Source: Shuttleworthella satelles DSM 14600 (GTDB lineage: Bacteria > Bacillota > Clostridia > Lachnospirales > Lachnospiraceae). From it: a DNA stretch of 64,000 bases. A program made the position numbers and the translations under genes. The stretch is taken from assembly GCF_000160115.1 (NCBI RefSeq), contig NZ_GG665867.1:300053-364052 (forward strand). The letters run 5' to 3'. The stretch's first letter is position 1. Every line of letters begins with the position of its first letter. This document shows positions 7,768 through 19,215 of the stretch, one piece after another. The notes beneath the pieces were generated by a model, which had not been told where the DNA came from, searched no databases, and saw nothing but the letters and a program-made list of their open reading frames with translations.

Positions 7768-10700
7768 ATGCGAATAAATGATTTTCATAACATTTTGGAG
7801 CTTATAAAACAAGATGTGCTTCATAGTGAAGTAGAGTATCTGAAGCTCTTAAAGGTTGTCGGAAACAATCAAAGATATGACTTTAGAAGTCAATTAAGTA
7901 TCTATGATAAAAATCCTGAAGCAATAGCTTGTGCCAAGTTTGACTACTGGAGGGAACGTTTTAATCGAACAGTAATGCGAGGACAGAAAGGTATCCCCAT
8001 TTTAGAGGACTATGGCACATTCAAAAAAGTGGACTATATTTTTGATATAGGTCAGACAGTTTCAAGAAACAGAGATGTCAACGAAGTAAATCTTTGGAAG
8101 TTTGACAAAGAAAACCATCAAGATGTGTTAAAGGAAATGATTAAAAGCGAGGGCTATGATGAAAGTAAAAGCACACTTGAAAACATCTTTTCTTTAAGCA
8201 GACTCTACGGTGATGAAAAAATAGATACCTTAATGAATGAACTTAGAGTAGCGGATGAGGATAGAATATCCTTTACCAAGTTTGTAAGGGACTCGGTAAG
8301 CTATGCGGTAGCGTCAAGATTTAAGTTAGATTATTCGATAGATTATGAGCTTTTAAGAGAGAATTTTCAAAGACTTGACAGCATATCTCTAATGAGTCTT
8401 GGTGAAAGCGTATCGGATATTAGCGGAAAAATTATTGATGCGACCATTCAAAAAAGCAAAGAACTGGAGCTTCAAAAAGAAGTTTTAAGAGGAAAAGAAG
8501 CAGGATATAATAGGATTAAGGAAGAATTAGAGGAGGTAGAAGAAAATGTACTTCGACGAGATGATCAGAAAAGAAATGAAAACGAGCGAGTTCTCCGAAA
8601 TGGAGAGTACGGACGAGATAATAGAGAAAATCAGGGAGAATACACTAAACAGCTTGGAGGAACAGACGGATTTCATGAAAGAATTCCCGAATCCGATTTA
8701 CGCAGTGATGAGACTCACTTATCTTTCAGAGAGCGAGGAGCAGAGCCATTTCGAGATGTTAGTGGATCTATACAAGGAGAAGAAGCTGACAGGACACCTG
8801 ATGGATATTCAAAAACAAGCGATAGACTTTATGAGAGCGGAGAAGCCGAAACTGATGGCAGCGTGGAAGATAGAGGACGAGAACAATCCACAGTATGGAG
8901 CGATGATTTCAGCTCTCAAAGAAATGACCATCAAGGAAGTGGTAGAAATCTAAAAGATAATACTGAAGCAGAGATAAGAGAAGCTGATAATGCTTCTTTT
9001 TCTTTGCCTGAAAATTCTTATGGACAGATACTCCTTACTATCCCACTAACCGAGAAGGATATAGATACCGTTCTTGTTAACGGAGGAAATCACGATGGCG
9101 GTAGACTTCCTGTTATTGCTGAGTTTTCCAAAGAAAAAACAGTAGAAGAATTGGGAGAATACCTCAAAGATACCTTTAAAGGAGGAAATGGATTTTACAT
9201 TGATGAAAAAGAAGTATCTTCCTGGTATTCGGATAAAGGAATTCATTTAGCTTACGGAACATCGGCAAGAGAAGATGATACGCAGGTTTTAAGTTGGAGT
9301 GATGCTGCAAAGAGGATAAACGAACTTCTTAATAACGGAGGGTTTGCCACAAATGTAGAGATTTCTGAAGCTCTTGATTATGAAAGAGATCGGATTTCAG
9401 AATCTCTATGGTATTTATCTAATGATTTAAGTGAAGAAGGAAAAGCACAGGGTTATTTTGATTTTATAGAAAGAGGAGGGGGCTTTCCGGAAGAAACGAA
9501 AAGACTCTCTGAGGCATTAAAAAATCCTGAATATCTAAAGGAAACAATCAAAGAATATGGCAGGTTTTTAGAAGGATATAAAGAAAACAGAAATGTATTA
9601 AGGTTTCATTATCACAAGCTAGATAGCCTTTATCAGAAGTTGCAAGAACTTGAGCTGCCACGAAAGGAATATAGTACCAATCTGACAGAATTTCCTAAAG
9701 TAAAGCCCTTTATTACAGATGACGAAGTTCTTGCTACCCTGTCAAGAGGAAGCGGAATAGATAAGGGAAAAGAGCGGATTACAAAATTTTTCAAAGAAAA
9801 CCATACACTTCAAGAAAAAGCTAACTTCTTAAAAGACGAATATGGAATCGGAGGACATTCCCATGCGGTTTCAGGGGCAATGGGAAGTGATGAATGGCAC
9901 GATGCTAAGGGACTTAAATTACAGAAGAAGAATTGCAGTGATGTATTTCTTACTTGGTCAAGTGTGGCAAAACATATGGATGAGCTGCTTTCTAAAAATC
10001 TGTATGAAGAAAAGAAAATAGAGAGCAAGACAGAGATAGAAGAATCAAAAGCACCACAATATTATTCTAAAGATGATCCTGAAAACTTAATGACCGATGA
10101 AATGCTTAAAAGAGTGCCTGAACTTTATGCACAGGAAGATGTATCTTTAGCAGATAAGCAAGTTCATGCTGCATATATTATTCCCTTTAGAAGCAATTGG
10201 ACTTGGTATATGACAGAATACGATAGAGAAAGTGGAGATGCCTTTGGACTTGTACTTGGGATTGAACCTGAATGGGGATATTTCAATCTTGAAGAATTGA
10301 AAGAATTAAATACCCAAAGGCTTATTTTAGAGGATTTTCCAAAGACTTTTAGAGAGCTTAAAGATACAGAACTTGCAAAGCAGATGGATGAACAGGAGCT
10401 TCAATCAGTCTTTAACGGAGAACTTAGCTTTGAAGATAAAGAAGAACTTGAAATATCTGAAGAAGTAGAAGAAAGAGTAGCTGTAACACCTGTTCAGGAA
10501 ACACTATTTGATTATCTGAAGGAAAGAGAAGAAGTAGAGCTTAACGAAGAAAAGGGAAGGCTTTCAGATGAATTTGCAGTTAAAGAGGGCGATACCGTTT
10601 ATTTTAATCATGAAGAATATACTGTAAGGGAGATTGCTAAAAACCAAATCACAGGAAGAAATGATTTATGGCTTGATCCGGTAAGAAGTGGAAACCATCA

Positions 10701-13700
10701 AATCCCTATTGTAGCTTTTATAGATAATGAAGATTTATTAAGACAAGTAAGCCCTGAAAGACCTGCGTTTATCGTTGGAGATGAAATTAAATATAAGGAC
10801 AAAAACTATACCATTACACGCTTTGATGATATGGGAAATAATCTAAAGACGGTAACGGTTAAGGACAATACAGAATATCTTGGCGGTATGATAACAGGCT
10901 CCGATGTGATTCCTTATCGTCTTGAAAGCGACCTTGAGAGGATATTTGAAAATCTGACATATCAGAATCCTGAAAAGACAACTGAAAAAATTGAAATAAA
11001 GAAAGCTGAGGCTCATAACTTCAAAATTAAAGAAGAAACGCTACCTGACAAGTTATCTCCAAGTGAGAGATTAAACGATAACCTTGAAGCAATCTCGATG
11101 TTAAATCGAATTGAAAGAGGTGAGAGAGATTTAGATATTACCGCTCAGGAAGTTTTGGCAAAGTATGTCGGATGGGGCGGACTTGCTGATGTGTTTGATG
11201 AAAGTAAAGAGGGACAATGGGAAGTTGCAAGAAGTTTCTTAAAGGAAAATCTATCGCCATCTGAATATGAAGCTGCAAGAGAATCTACTTTAACGAGCTT
11301 TTACACACCGAAAACAGTGATTGACGGAGTGTATAAGACGCTTTTGGATATGGGATTTAAACAGGGAAACATTTTAGAGCCAAGTATGGGAATAGGGAAC
11401 TTTATAGGCAATATCCCTGATGAAATGAATAAGTCTAAGTTTTATGGTGTAGAGCTTGACTCTGTAAGCGGTCGAATTGGAAAGCTGTTATACCCTGAAA
11501 GTGATATACAGATTAAGGGGCTTGAAGAAACTTCCTTCTCCAATAACTTCTTTGATGCGATTATCGGCAATGTACCCTTTGGAGAATATAAGGTAAATGA
11601 CAGGGAGTATAACAAAAATAACTTCCTTATCCATGATTATTTCTTTGCCAAGTCCATTGATAAAGTAAGAAATGGCGGCGTTATCGCCTTTATTACATCA
11701 AGCGGAACAATGGATAAAAAAGACGAAAGTGTCAGACGCTACCTTGCAGCAAGAGCAGAGTTTTTAGGAGCTATCAGACTTCCAAATGATACCTTTAAGG
11801 GTGTTGCCGGAACGGAAGTAACATCGGACATTATTTTCCTAAAGAAAAGAGATAGTATCAGAGAAAGAGATGAGGACTGGATACATCTTGTGGAAGATGA
11901 AAATGGTCTTATCTACAATAAATACTTTGTAGATCATCCTGAGATGGTTTTTGGAAGTATGGAGGAAGTATCAGGCAGATTTGGAAATACGATAGCTTGT
12001 CTACCGAAAGAAAATGCTGACTTAAAGGAATTACTTACAAAAGCAAGCGAAGAAATCGCTAAAAATGCTAATTATGAAGAAATAGAGCTACTTGATGATG
12101 AAATCAGCACAATACCCGCAACGGACGATGTCAAGAATTTCTCCTACACCATTATTGATGATGAAGTTTATTACAGAGAAAACTCCCTATTTGTAAAGAA
12201 AGAAGTAACGGATAAAAACAAGGAAAAGATTAAGGACTATCTTGAGTTAAATGTTGCCTTAAAGGATGTTATTTACAAACAGAAAGAAGATTTTTCAGAT
12301 GATGAAGTAAAGAAAGCTCAGGAGAAGTTAAATGAAGTCTATGACAGTTTTTCTAAAAAACATGGGTATGTCAATAATCTTTCTAATACCAGAGCCTTAA
12401 AAGAAGATAGTAACTTCCCGCTTGTATCTTCCATAGAAATCCTTGATGAAGAAGAAAACTTTAAGGCTAAGGGAGATATTTTTTCAAAAAGAACAATCAT
12501 AAAGGCAAAGACAATCGATCATGTTGATACTTCCCTTGAAGCTCTTGTTTTATCTATGTCTGAAAAAGGTTATGTGGATTTTGAATATATGGAAAGTCTG
12601 ACAGATAAAGATAGACCTACTTTGATTGAGGAGCTTAGAGGGGAAATCTATCTAAACATCAGAGAGGAACAAAACTTTTACAGACCGCTTTCCTTTAACC
12701 TCGAAGATGGAGATTTGCCTTTTGCCTGTGCCAATGGCGGCAACTCCTATAAGTATGGCTATGTAACAAAAGATGAGTACCTAAGTGGAAATATCAGAGA
12801 TAAGATTGCCATCGTAGACAGCTACCTTGCAAAGCTAAGACAGACAGAAAGAGAGCTGCCTCATCTTGGTTATGCCGAAGATGGGAAAGAAAAAGAGCTG
12901 ATAAGCTATGAGATGAGCCGATTGGAATACCAAAAGGCTGAGCTTACGAAAGTTCTCCCAAAGGAGCTTGAAGCAAGTGAAATCAATGTCCGTCTTGGTG
13001 CAACTTGGATACCGATTAAAGATGTTGAAAAATTTATTTTTGAAACACTAAAAACACCGGGTTGGGCGAGATGGGATATTAAGGTTAAATTTTCAAATCT
13101 CACAAGTGAATGGAATGTAGAGGGAAAGAGCAGGGACAGAGGAAATGACCTTGCTGAAATGACCTACGGTACATCAAGGGTAAATGCCTATAAGCTGGTT
13201 GAAGATGCTCTAAACCTTAAAGAAACAAAAGTGTTTGACCAGATTGTAAATCCTGATGGCTCAAAAACTTCTGTGCTAAATAAAAAGGAAACCTTACTTG
13301 CAGGGCAAAAGCAGGAGCTTCTAAAAGAAGAATTTAAGAACTGGATATTTAACGATCAGGAAAGAAGAAACAGACTTGTAAAACTGTATAATGAGCGTTT
13401 TAACTCCATCAGAAATCGTGAGTATGATGGAAGTAAGCTATCTTTTGAGGGAATGAATACTAAAATAGATTTAAGACCTCATCAGAGAAATGCCATTGCA
13501 AGAAGTTTGTATGGTGGAAATGCGCTACTTGCTCATGTGGTAGGTAGTGGAAAGACTTTTGAAATGGTAGCTTCCGCAATGGAATCTAAAAGACTTGGGA
13601 TGTGTTCCAAGTCTTTATTTGTTGTGCCGAATCATCTAACAGGACAAATAGGCAGAGAGTTTATGCAGCTCTATCCGTCAGCAAATATCATGGTGGCAGA

Positions 13701-16320
13701 TAAAAAAGACTTTGAGCCGAAAAACCGTAAGCGTTTCATCGGTAGAATTGCCACAGGAGAGTATGATGCCGTTGTAATCGGGCATACACAGTTTGAAAAG
13801 ATCCCGATGAGTAAGGAATATCAGGAGAAGCATATTCAGGATCAGATTGATGAGATTATTAACTATGTTGAGGAATATAAGCATGACAGAAATCAGAATT
13901 TTACGGTAAAGCAGCTCGAAAAGACGAAGAAGAAACTGGAAACAAGGCTTGAGAAATTAAATGATGATTTTAAGAAAGATGATGTTATTACCTTTGAGGA
14001 ATTAGGCGTAGATAAGCTCTTTATCGACGAGGCACACAACTACAAAAATCTTTATCTTTACACAAAAATGAGGAATGTAGCAGGTATTGGGCAGTCCGAA
14101 GCCTTTAAGTCCTCCGATATGTTTATGAAGTGTAGATATATGGATGAAATGACAGGTGGTAAAGGGATTGTCTTTGCAACAGGAACGCCTGTGAGTAATT
14201 CTATGACTGAGCTTTATACCATGCAGCGTTATCTTCAGTATGAAAGCCTTAAAAAGAATAATTTAGAGCATTTTGACTCTTGGGCTTCTACCTTTGGGGA
14301 AACGCAGTCTGCTTTTGAACTTTCTCCGGAGGGAACAGGGTACAGAGTAAAGACAAGATTTTCCAAGTTCTATAACTTGCCTGAACTAATGTCTATGTTT
14401 AAGGAAGTTGCGGACATTCAGACAGCGGATATGCTTAATCTTCCAACACCTGAAGCACACTATGAAGTCATTAAGACTTTGCCAAGTGAGGAACAAAAGG
14501 AAATTCTAAAGAGCTTATCTGAAAGAGCAGATGATGTGAGAAATAGGGTGGTAGAACCTGACGAAGATAATATGCTGAAAATCACCAATGACGGCAAGAA
14601 ACTTGCCTTAGATCAGCGTTTAATCAATCCTTTGCTACCTGATAATCCTGACAGCAAGGTCAATGTGTGCGTGAAAAATGTCTTTTCCATTTGGGATAAG
14701 ACAAGAGAAAATAAGTCCACACAGCTTCTTTTCTCCGATATATCAACTCCAAAAGGAGATGGAGAGTTTAATATTTACGATGATATTAGAGAAAAACTTG
14801 TGGCAATGGGAATACCGAAAGAAGAAATAGCCTTTATCCATGAAGCAAATTCCGACAAGCAAAAAGATGAACTCTTTGCAAAGGTAAGAAAAGGAGATGT
14901 GAGGATTTTGCTTGGTTCTACTCAGAAGATGGGAGCCGGAACGAATGTGCAAAACAAGCTGATTGCACTTCATGACCTCGATGTCCCATGGCGTCCTGCC
15001 GACCTTGAGCAGAGAGCAGGCAGAATTGTGAGGCAGGGAAATGAAAATAAAGAGGTAAATATCTATCGTTATGTAACGGAGAATACCTTTGATGCGTATT
15101 TGTGGCAGACCATCGAGAATAAACAGAAGTTCATTTCTCAGATTATGACAAGTAAAACACCTGTAAGAGTGGCGGAAGATGTGGACGAAAGCAGCTTAAA
15201 CTATGCAGAGATTAAAGCCCTTGCTACAGGTGATCCGAAAATCAAGGAAAAGATGGATTTGGATAATGAGGTTACAAAACTTAAAATGCTTGAAGCAAAC
15301 TATAAGTCCAACCGTTACAGATTAGAGGATAAGGTTGCTAAAAACTATCCGGAAGAAATTTCAAGAACAGAAAAGCTCATTGAGGCTGTAAAGAAAGATA
15401 TTGAAGATGTAGAAGCAAAAGCTGAAGGAGAGGAAAAGTTTGCTTCTATTACTATCGGTGGTGAGAAGATATTAGATAAAAAGTTAGCCGGAGAAAAGCT
15501 GCTTGAAGCTATTTCTAAAGTAAAGATCAATGAAAGCAAAGTTATCGGTAAGTATAGAAATATGGACTTGGAGGTAAGTTATAACTTCTTTACCAATGCC
15601 CATGACTTTAGCTTAAACGGTGCTGCAAAGCATTCAGGAGAGCTTGGAACGAGTGCGGACGGTAATATTACAAGGCTTGATAATGCTCTTGAGAAAATGC
15701 CTGAGAAATTAAAGAGGCTTGAAGAAAAGCTCTTCAGCACAAAAGAACAGCTTGAAAATGCCAAAGAGGAATTACAAAAGCCTTTTGAAAAAGCTGATGA
15801 ACTAAAGAATAAGGTGCTTCGCTTGGCAGAACTGAATAAGCTCCTTGATATGGGAGAAGTGGAAGAAAAGAGAAATGATAATCCCCTTGTAGAAGATGTA
15901 AAACGAGCCATCATTGACTTCTGCAACAGAGAGTATGAGGAAAACCATAGTTATGATGAGTTTGACGCTCTATATCCTGATTTAAAGCACATAGGAATTG
16001 CTTATACTGATACACCGGATGAAAGACATGGCATACAGTTTGAGTTAGACCTTGAGAATTATACAGCAACTCAATATGTAAATGATGTTGTAGTAAGTCA
16101 TTATGATTATGTAAAGGAAAATGGAAGTGTTGAAAAGGCTCTTGATGTCATAAAATTTGAAATGGAAAATGGAGAGTTTAATACCTTTGTTTCGGTAGAT
16201 GAAGAAGAATTAAAGCAAGCAATGGGACTTGAAATTGATGATGAAGGTAACTTCTATGATCCACTTTCTAAAGACCTTGATAATGATGGAATTGCTGACA
16301 GATATGACAATGACTTTTAA
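7768..16320 (+). CDS. LtrC-like N6-adenine methylase / SNF2-type helicase, copy A (C-terminus truncated)
   Basis: A giant 2,850-residue ICE protein. An ArdC/LtrC-like N-terminus (about 1-110) includes [22 protein letters not shown] disordered charged linker (about 255-395) hides the nested gene at 8546. A DUF2958-like part lies near 785-870. An N6-adenine methyltransferase has EPSMGIGNF (about 1203) and the NVPF motif IV (about 1267). A helicase core has HVVGSGKT (Walker A, about 1922), DEAH (about 2087) and [10 protein letters not shown] (motif VI, about 2413). Coiled coils follow, then a [14 protein letters not shown] tag. The start ATG 7768 follows AGGAGG. Compared with copy B an extra T near 16317 ends the protein 58 residues early; the lost tail is listed separately. 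A role in protecting or processing transferred DNA is inferred. Confidence 0.9.
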   Translation: MRINDFHNILELIKQDVLHSEVEYLKLLKVVGNNQRYDFRSQLSIYDKNPEAIACAKFDYWRERFNRTVMRGQKGIPILEDYGTFKKVDYIFDIGQTVSRNRDVNEVNLWKFDKENHQDVLKEMIKSEGYDESKSTLENIFSLSRLYGDEKIDTLMNELRVADEDRISFTKFVRDSVSYAVASRFKLDYSIDYELLRENFQRLDSISLMSLGESVSDISGKIIDATIQKSKELELQKEVLRGKEAGYNRIKEELEEVEENVLRRDDQKRNENERVLRNGEYGRDNRENQGEYTKQLGGTDGFHERIPESDLRSDETHLSFRERGAEPFRDVSGSIQGEEADRTPDGYSKTSDRLYESGEAETDGSVEDRGREQSTVWSDDFSSQRNDHQGSGRNLKDNTEAEIREADNASFSLPENSYGQILLTIPLTEKDIDTVLVNGGNHDGGRLPVIAEFSKEKTVEELGEYLKDTFKGGNGFYIDEKEVSSWYSDKGIHLAYGTSAREDDTQVLSWSDAAKRINELLNNGGFATNVEISEALDYERDRISESLWYLSNDLSEEGKAQGYFDFIERGGGFPEETKRLSEALKNPEYLKETIKEYGRFLEGYKENRNVLRFHYHKLDSLYQKLQELELPRKEYSTNLTEFPKVKPFITDDEVLATLSRGSGIDKGKERITKFFKENHTLQEKANFLKDEYGIGGHSHAVSGAMGSDEWHDAKGLKLQKKNCSDVFLTWSSVAKHMDELLSKNLYEEKKIESKTEIEESKAPQYYSKDDPENLMTDEMLKRVPELYAQEDVSLADKQVHAAYIIPFRSNWTWYMTEYDRESGDAFGLVLGIEPEWGYFNLEELKELNTQRLILEDFPKTFRELKDTELAKQMDEQELQSVFNGELSFEDKEELEISEEVEERVAVTPVQETLFDYLKEREEVELNEEKGRLSDEFAVKEGDTVYFNHEEYTVREIAKNQITGRNDLWLDPVRSGNHQIPIVAFIDNEDLLRQVSPERPAFIVGDEIKYKDKNYTITRFDDMGNNLKTVTVKDNTEYLGGMITGSDVIPYRLESDLERIFENLTYQNPEKTTEKIEIKKAEAHNFKIKEETLPDKLSPSERLNDNLEAISMLNRIERGERDLDITAQEVLAKYVGWGGLADVFDESKEGQWEVARSFLKENLSPSEYEAARESTLTSFYTPKTVIDGVYKTLLDMGFKQGNILEPSMGIGNFIGNIPDEMNKSKFYGVELDSVSGRIGKLLYPESDIQIKGLEETSFSNNFFDAIIGNVPFGEYKVNDREYNKNNFLIHDYFFAKSIDKVRNGGVIAFITSSGTMDKKDESVRRYLAARAEFLGAIRLPNDTFKGVAGTEVTSDIIFLKKRDSIRERDEDWIHLVEDENGLIYNKYFVDHPEMVFGSMEEVSGRFGNTIACLPKENADLKELLTKASEEIAKNANYEEIELLDDEISTIPATDDVKNFSYTIIDDEVYYRENSLFVKKEVTDKNKEKIKDYLELNVALKDVIYKQKEDFSDDEVKKAQEKLNEVYDSFSKKHGYVNNLSNTRALKEDSNFPLVSSIEILDEEENFKAKGDIFSKRTIIKAKTIDHVDTSLEALVLSMSEKGYVDFEYMESLTDKDRPTLIEELRGEIYLNIREEQNFYRPLSFNLEDGDLPFACANGGNSYKYGYVTKDEYLSGNIRDKIAIVDSYLAKLRQTERELPHLGYAEDGKEKELISYEMSRLEYQKAELTKVLPKELEASEINVRLGATWIPIKDVEKFIFETLKTPGWARWDIKVKFSNLTSEWNVEGKSRDRGNDLAEMTYGTSRVNAYKLVEDALNLKETKVFDQIVNPDGSKTSVLNKKETLLAGQKQELLKEEFKNWIFNDQERRNRLVKLYNERFNSIRNREYDGSKLSFEGMNTKIDLRPHQRNAIARSLYGGNALLAHVVGSGKTFEMVASAMESKRLGMCSKSLFVVPNHLTGQIGREFMQLYPSANIMVADKKDFEPKNRKRFIGRIATGEYDAVVIGHTQFEKIPMSKEYQEKHIQDQIDEIINYVEEYKHDRNQNFTVKQLEKTKKKLETRLEKLNDDFKKDDVITFEELGVDKLFIDEAHNYKNLYLYTKMRNVAGIGQSEAFKSSDMFMKCRYMDEMTGGKGIVFATGTPVSNSMTELYTMQRYLQYESLKKNNLEHFDSWASTFGETQSAFELSPEGTGYRVKTRFSKFYNLPELMSMFKEVADIQTADMLNLPTPEAHYEVIKTLPSEEQKEILKSLSERADDVRNRVVEPDEDNMLKITNDGKKLALDQRLINPLLPDNPDSKVNVCVKNVFSIWDKTRENKSTQLLFSDISTPKGDGEFNIYDDIREKLVAMGIPKEEIAFIHEANSDKQKDELFAKVRKGDVRILLGSTQKMGAGTNVQNKLIALHDLDVPWRPADLEQRAGRIVRQGNENKEVNIYRYVTENTFDAYLWQTIENKQKFISQIMTSKTPVRVAEDVDESSLNYAEIKALATGDPKIKEKMDLDNEVTKLKMLEANYKSNRYRLEDKVAKNYPEEISRTEKLIEAVKKDIEDVEAKAEGEEKFASITIGGEKILDKKLAGEKLLEAISKVKINESKVIGKYRNMDLEVSYNFFTNAHDFSLNGAAKHSGELGTSADGNITRLDNALEKMPEKLKRLEEKLFSTKEQLENAKEELQKPFEKADELKNKVLRLAELNKLLDMGEVEEKRNDNPLVEDVKRAIIDFCNREYEENHSYDEFDALYPDLKHIGIAYTDTPDERHGIQFELDLENYTATQYVNDVVVSHYDYVKENGSVEKALDVIKFEMENGEFNTFVSVDEEELKQAMGLEIDDEGNFYDPLSKDLDNDGIADRYDNDF
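8546..8953 (+). CDS. Nested TnpV-like gene inside the methylase-helicase frame, copy A
   Basis: A 135-residue frame lies wholly inside the 7768-16320 gene, shifted +1. It has AGGAGGT at 8531-8537, eight bases before its ATG. The C-terminal half ([18 protein letters not shown] and onward) resembles the TnpV family of small transposon proteins of unknown function. Copy B keeps the frame, ribosome site and length. Between copies 27 bases differ over the 408. They change 8 residues in this frame but 20 in the host frame, and 15 changed codons here are synonymous. This points to real coding selection on the nested frame. The function is unknown. Confidence 0.8.
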   Translation: MYFDEMIRKEMKTSEFSEMESTDEIIEKIRENTLNSLEEQTDFMKEFPNPIYAVMRLTYLSESEEQSHFEMLVDLYKEKKLTGHLMDIQKQAIDFMRAEKPKLMAAWKIEDENNPQYGAMISALKEMTIKEVVEI

Positions 16321-16495
16321 GGACAGCGATTATTTTGAGTCAACCTATGATGTTGAAGATAATTTGCATACCAAAGAGGAAGCCACACAGAAAACGGGTG
16401 ATAAACCATCTATCTTAGGACAGATAAGAGCCTATCAGGAAGAAAGTAAAACAGAAGAAAAACAAACTGCAAAAGAACAGGAATATGTACGATAA
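16318..16495 (+). pseudogene. Frameshift-displaced C-terminal tail of the methylase-helicase (copy A)
   Basis: In the frame one base away the sequence continues [15 protein letters not shown] through [14 protein letters not shown] to a stop at 16495. The same residues continue in frame in copy B. An extra T (GACTTTTAAGG against GACTTTAAGG) creates the stop at 16320. No separate ribosome site precedes it, so it is not a gene of its own. Confidence 0.85.
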
Positions 16496-16535
16496 GGGAG
16501 GGAAACCTCCCTTTTACCATGAAAGGAGATAAAAC

Positions 16536-17195
16536 ATGGATTACAAAACAATGAGAAATCAGATAGAAGATATGGTAAGTGATAATCACAAGGACTTTGT
16601 TAAGGCGGTTATCAGCATGGAAAAAGGTATCAACGATGAAAGTGCTTTGGATAAGCTCTATGAGGCTTATATGGACAATGACACCGTTAATTTACTGCAT
16701 GAGGAATTTGATTACATGATTGAAGATTTAAGAGAACAGGGGCAGATTAAAGATCTTCCTTATGTTCAAGAGGAGAAAGATAATCTTGTCAATATCGTTG
16801 GAAATATTGTAGGAAAGATCGATGTAGTTGAAAGAGAAAATAAGAACGGCGAAGCCTTTCAAGTAGTAAACTTCTCTGTGGCATCTAAAGATGATGAGGG
16901 CAATAAGGTATATCATAATTGCTCCGCATACGGAGAAAAGGGTGATATTCCAAAAGACTTTAAGCAGGGAGATTTTGTAAAACTCTTTGGACAGATCAGA
17001 ACTTCCGTTGACGATAACGGCAAGGAACATACTAACATCAGGATACTTTCTTCAAAGCTCTTAAAGGCAAAAGAACAGATGAAAGGTCGAGATGAAAAGA
17101 AAGAGTCTGTGCTTGGAGCTATCAAAAAATATCAGGCTGAAGATAAGGAAAAGCCTAAAGAAAAGAAAGAAACATCAAAAGAAGCTGAGAGATAA
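16536..17195 (+). CDS. SSB-like OB-fold protein of the ICE
   Basis: A 219-residue protein. The N-terminal helical part (about 1-75) precedes an OB-fold-like segment (about 80-165: LVNIVGNIVGKIDVVERENKNG, VNFSVASKD, FVKLFGQIRTS). The pattern fits single-strand DNA-binding proteins encoded by ICEs. The charged C-terminal tail contains SVLGAIKKYQAEDK, matching [14 protein letters not shown] at the end of the helicase encoded just upstream. AGGAG precedes the ATG. It probably coats or delivers transferred single-stranded DNA. The strong terminator at 17203 follows. Confidence 0.7.
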   Translation: MDYKTMRNQIEDMVSDNHKDFVKAVISMEKGINDESALDKLYEAYMDNDTVNLLHEEFDYMIEDLREQGQIKDLPYVQEEKDNLVNIVGNIVGKIDVVERENKNGEAFQVVNFSVASKDDEGNKVYHNCSAYGEKGDIPKDFKQGDFVKLFGQIRTSVDDNGKEHTNIRILSSKLLKAKEQMKGRDEKKESVLGAIKKYQAEDKEKPKEKKETSKEAER

Positions 17196-17202
17196 ACTTA
17201 TG

Positions 17203-17239
17203 GTCGGTGTGGTCTTGGGACTGCACCGACTCTTTTTTT
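17203..17239 (+). terminator. Terminator after the SSB-like gene
   Basis: GTCGGTG pairs with CACCGAC, followed by TCTTTTTTTA. It separates the rightward conjugation operon from the leftward mobilisation genes. Confidence 0.85.
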
Positions 17240-17263
17240 ATTTGCGAAAAAAGGAGATAAAGA

Positions 17264-18595
17264 TTATCTCTCCATCTCCTTACCCATATAAATTCCGTAA
17301 TTTTTTCGTATCTTATAAAGCTCGTCCATAGTGGATTTTGAGGAAGAATACTCTTGCATAAGGCTATTCTTTTTTTCTTGTAATTTATCAAGCTCAGCTA
17401 AAATATCCTTTGAATTTGGGAGCTTGGAATAAGATTTTTTAAGCTCTGAGAGAGCATTTTCATATAGGGTAATCTGGGCTTTGTACTCTTCAAAAAATGC
17501 CTTGTCAGACGGATTAGCAGTATATTCCTTGTAGCACGCTCTGTATTTTTTAACGGTATGAACTTGCTCCATAGTGGTGGAAAGCTTCTGCATTTCCTTA
17601 TCAATAGCCTTGATTTTCTCTTGTATATTTTGCCTTTCATCGGCTGCTTTTTGAATATACTCGTCAAGCTGTTTAACGGATTTAATGCCATGTTCTCTGA
17701 TATAAATAACAGACTCAGCCATTGTATGAAGGTTATGTTTGGTTGCCCAATATTCGTAGCCTTTGCTTTCCTTTACCTTTGCATTGGTGTTCATGTCAAT
17801 AACATTGCCGATGCGTTTTTTGACGTCGGGAGTCTTGATAAACTCTCTTTCTGCAATTCGTTCTTTTAATCTTTCCTCGGTATAATCTTCTCCGATTGTT
17901 TTAGTCCTTGTAAATCTCGCCTTATCTTTTGGCTTAAAAGCAATGTGCTTACCGTATTTGATTTCATAGCCAAGATCAGCCATCTTCTTTAAAAATTCGT
18001 CCCAGTCCTTTGACTGTTTTATTATTCTATCAATGTCAAATTGAAGTTTACTTTTCCAAGAAGTGCCATGCTTTGCCTGTTCGTTTTCATACCAAGATTT
18101 ACCGTTAATCTTATATTTTTTCTTATAGCTTTCGTAAAACTCGTCAATGACAGATAGGCTATTTTCTTTGCAGAGTTTATCACTCTGATAACGGATTTGG
18201 TGGTAGCTTTTCTTGTTAGACTGGTAGCACCTACCTGTTACCATATTTACATTATTGAAGATGATGTGATTGTGGATATGCCCCTTATCTACGTGAGTAG
18301 ATAAGACAAATTCGTACTCATCTTTGAGTATCTTTTTACACAGCTCCATACCAATCTGGTGAGCCAATTCAGGGCTTGTTTCTCCCGGTAAAAATGATTG
18401 AATGAGATGTCTTGCAAGAACGGTTCCTTTTGTTCCTGCGTCATTTCGTGTCCTTAAAAACTGAGTGTGAGCAGTTGATTCGTGGCATTTATGAGTGCTT
18501 ACTAAAAGCTGCTCGTCTGTTTTATCTCCATTTACAATGTAGTCGATAGCAAGATTAAGAGTCGATTTTATTGGGTGTATTTTTGTAATAGCCAT
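17264..18595 (-). CDS. Relaxase / mobilisation nuclease (MobP-like)
   Basis: A 443-residue relaxase of the pfam03432 type. It has a candidate nicking tyrosine (AIDYIVNG, Tyr19) and the metal-binding histidine cluster STHVDKGHIHNHIIFN (His101, His106, His108, His110, with Asp103). A charged coiled-coil C-terminus follows. Relaxases nick oriT and pilot the strand through the channel. The gene lies two bases behind mobC on the minus strand, opposite to all its neighbours. Either it is the ICE's own relaxase or a captured mobilisation unit; its position inside the element favours the former. Confidence 0.9.
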   Translation of the reverse strand: MAITKIHPIKSTLNLAIDYIVNGDKTDEQLLVSTHKCHESTAHTQFLRTRNDAGTKGTVLARHLIQSFLPGETSPELAHQIGMELCKKILKDEYEFVLSTHVDKGHIHNHIIFNNVNMVTGRCYQSNKKSYHQIRYQSDKLCKENSLSVIDEFYESYKKKYKINGKSWYENEQAKHGTSWKSKLQFDIDRIIKQSKDWDEFLKKMADLGYEIKYGKHIAFKPKDKARFTRTKTIGEDYTEERLKERIAEREFIKTPDVKKRIGNVIDMNTNAKVKESKGYEYWATKHNLHTMAESVIYIREHGIKSVKQLDEYIQKAADERQNIQEKIKAIDKEMQKLSTTMEQVHTVKKYRACYKEYTANPSDKAFFEEYKAQITLYENALSELKKSYSKLPNSKDILAELDKLQEKKNSLMQEYSSSKSTMDELYKIRKNYGIYMGKEMER

Positions 18596-18597
18596 TA

Positions 18598-18954
18598 TTA
18601 TTCACCTTCCGTTTCAGATGTTCTTTTCAGAAGTAGTGAATGAATTTGCCATAACTCTTTTGAGAAATGTTCAATCTCTTTTTTTATATCACCTATGTCC
18701 TCTTTGTAGATTACACCTGTCGAATTTACTCGCTTTGCAATCTGATTGATGTTGTTTGTAGCGTTGTAAAGTAATCCTTGTAAATCTCGAAAAGGCTTTA
18801 AATCTACTTGATATATTTCCTTTTGTAAAACGCATTTGCGGATAAAATGACTCATATTTCTGCACTTTGCAAGTTTCCTTTTCTCTTCAAAAAGAGCTTT
18901 TTCTTCTTCGGTTAATTTAATTTCAAGTCGTTCATTTCGTATCCTATTTGCCAT
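18598..18954 (-). CDS. mobC: MobC relaxosome accessory protein
   Basis: A 118-residue protein with a ribbon-helix-helix-like N-terminus (ERLEIKLTEEEKALFEEKRKLA) and a C-terminal MobC segment (LLYNATNNINQIAKRVNSTG, about 61-80) typical of relaxosome proteins that open oriT for the relaxase. The ATG at 18954 is preceded by AGGAGG on the minus strand. It is co-transcribed with the relaxase, and its upstream region carries the inverted repeats listed as a candidate oriT. Confidence 0.85.
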   Translation of the reverse strand: MANRIRNERLEIKLTEEEKALFEEKRKLAKCRNMSHFIRKCVLQKEIYQVDLKPFRDLQGLLYNATNNINQIAKRVNSTGVIYKEDIGDIKKEIEHFSKELWQIHSLLLKRTSETEGE

Positions 18955-19008
18955 AGGTAATTCCTCCTTTATATGTATTTCGGGGTCTTAGGGTTCTCCC
19001 TAACAAGC

Positions 19009-19140
19009 TAAAAATTGATAAAAAAAGAAGCAGATCCCAAAGGGCTGCTTCATCAATTTTTCCGTAAGTGTCCGTACACTTACTGTGCTTGCTACAAAAG
19101 AATGATAAGGACAGCAAGCATTAAGCAAATATTAAGTCCA
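19009..19140. other. Candidate origin of transfer (oriT)
   Basis: The leader of mobC has two strong inverted repeats. AAAAATTGAT and GAAGCAG (19010-19033) pair with CTGCTTC and ATCAATTTTT (19045-19061). GTAAGTGT pairs with ACACTTAC around CCGT (19064-19083). oriT sites of mobilisation systems commonly lie just upstream of mobC/relaxase genes and contain such repeats beside the nick. The nick position cannot be told from sequence alone. Confidence 0.5.
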
Positions 19141-19215
19141 TAGATATTATAACATAATACATGAAATGTTTGAAATTCATTTATCCGCTTTTTGTAAATG
19201 AAAATTCGAATATTT

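Noticed and set aside
16229-16495. Separate 88-residue gene after the helicase
   Set aside because: It is the helicase's own tail displaced by a one-base insertion; copy B reads through and no ribosome site precedes it.
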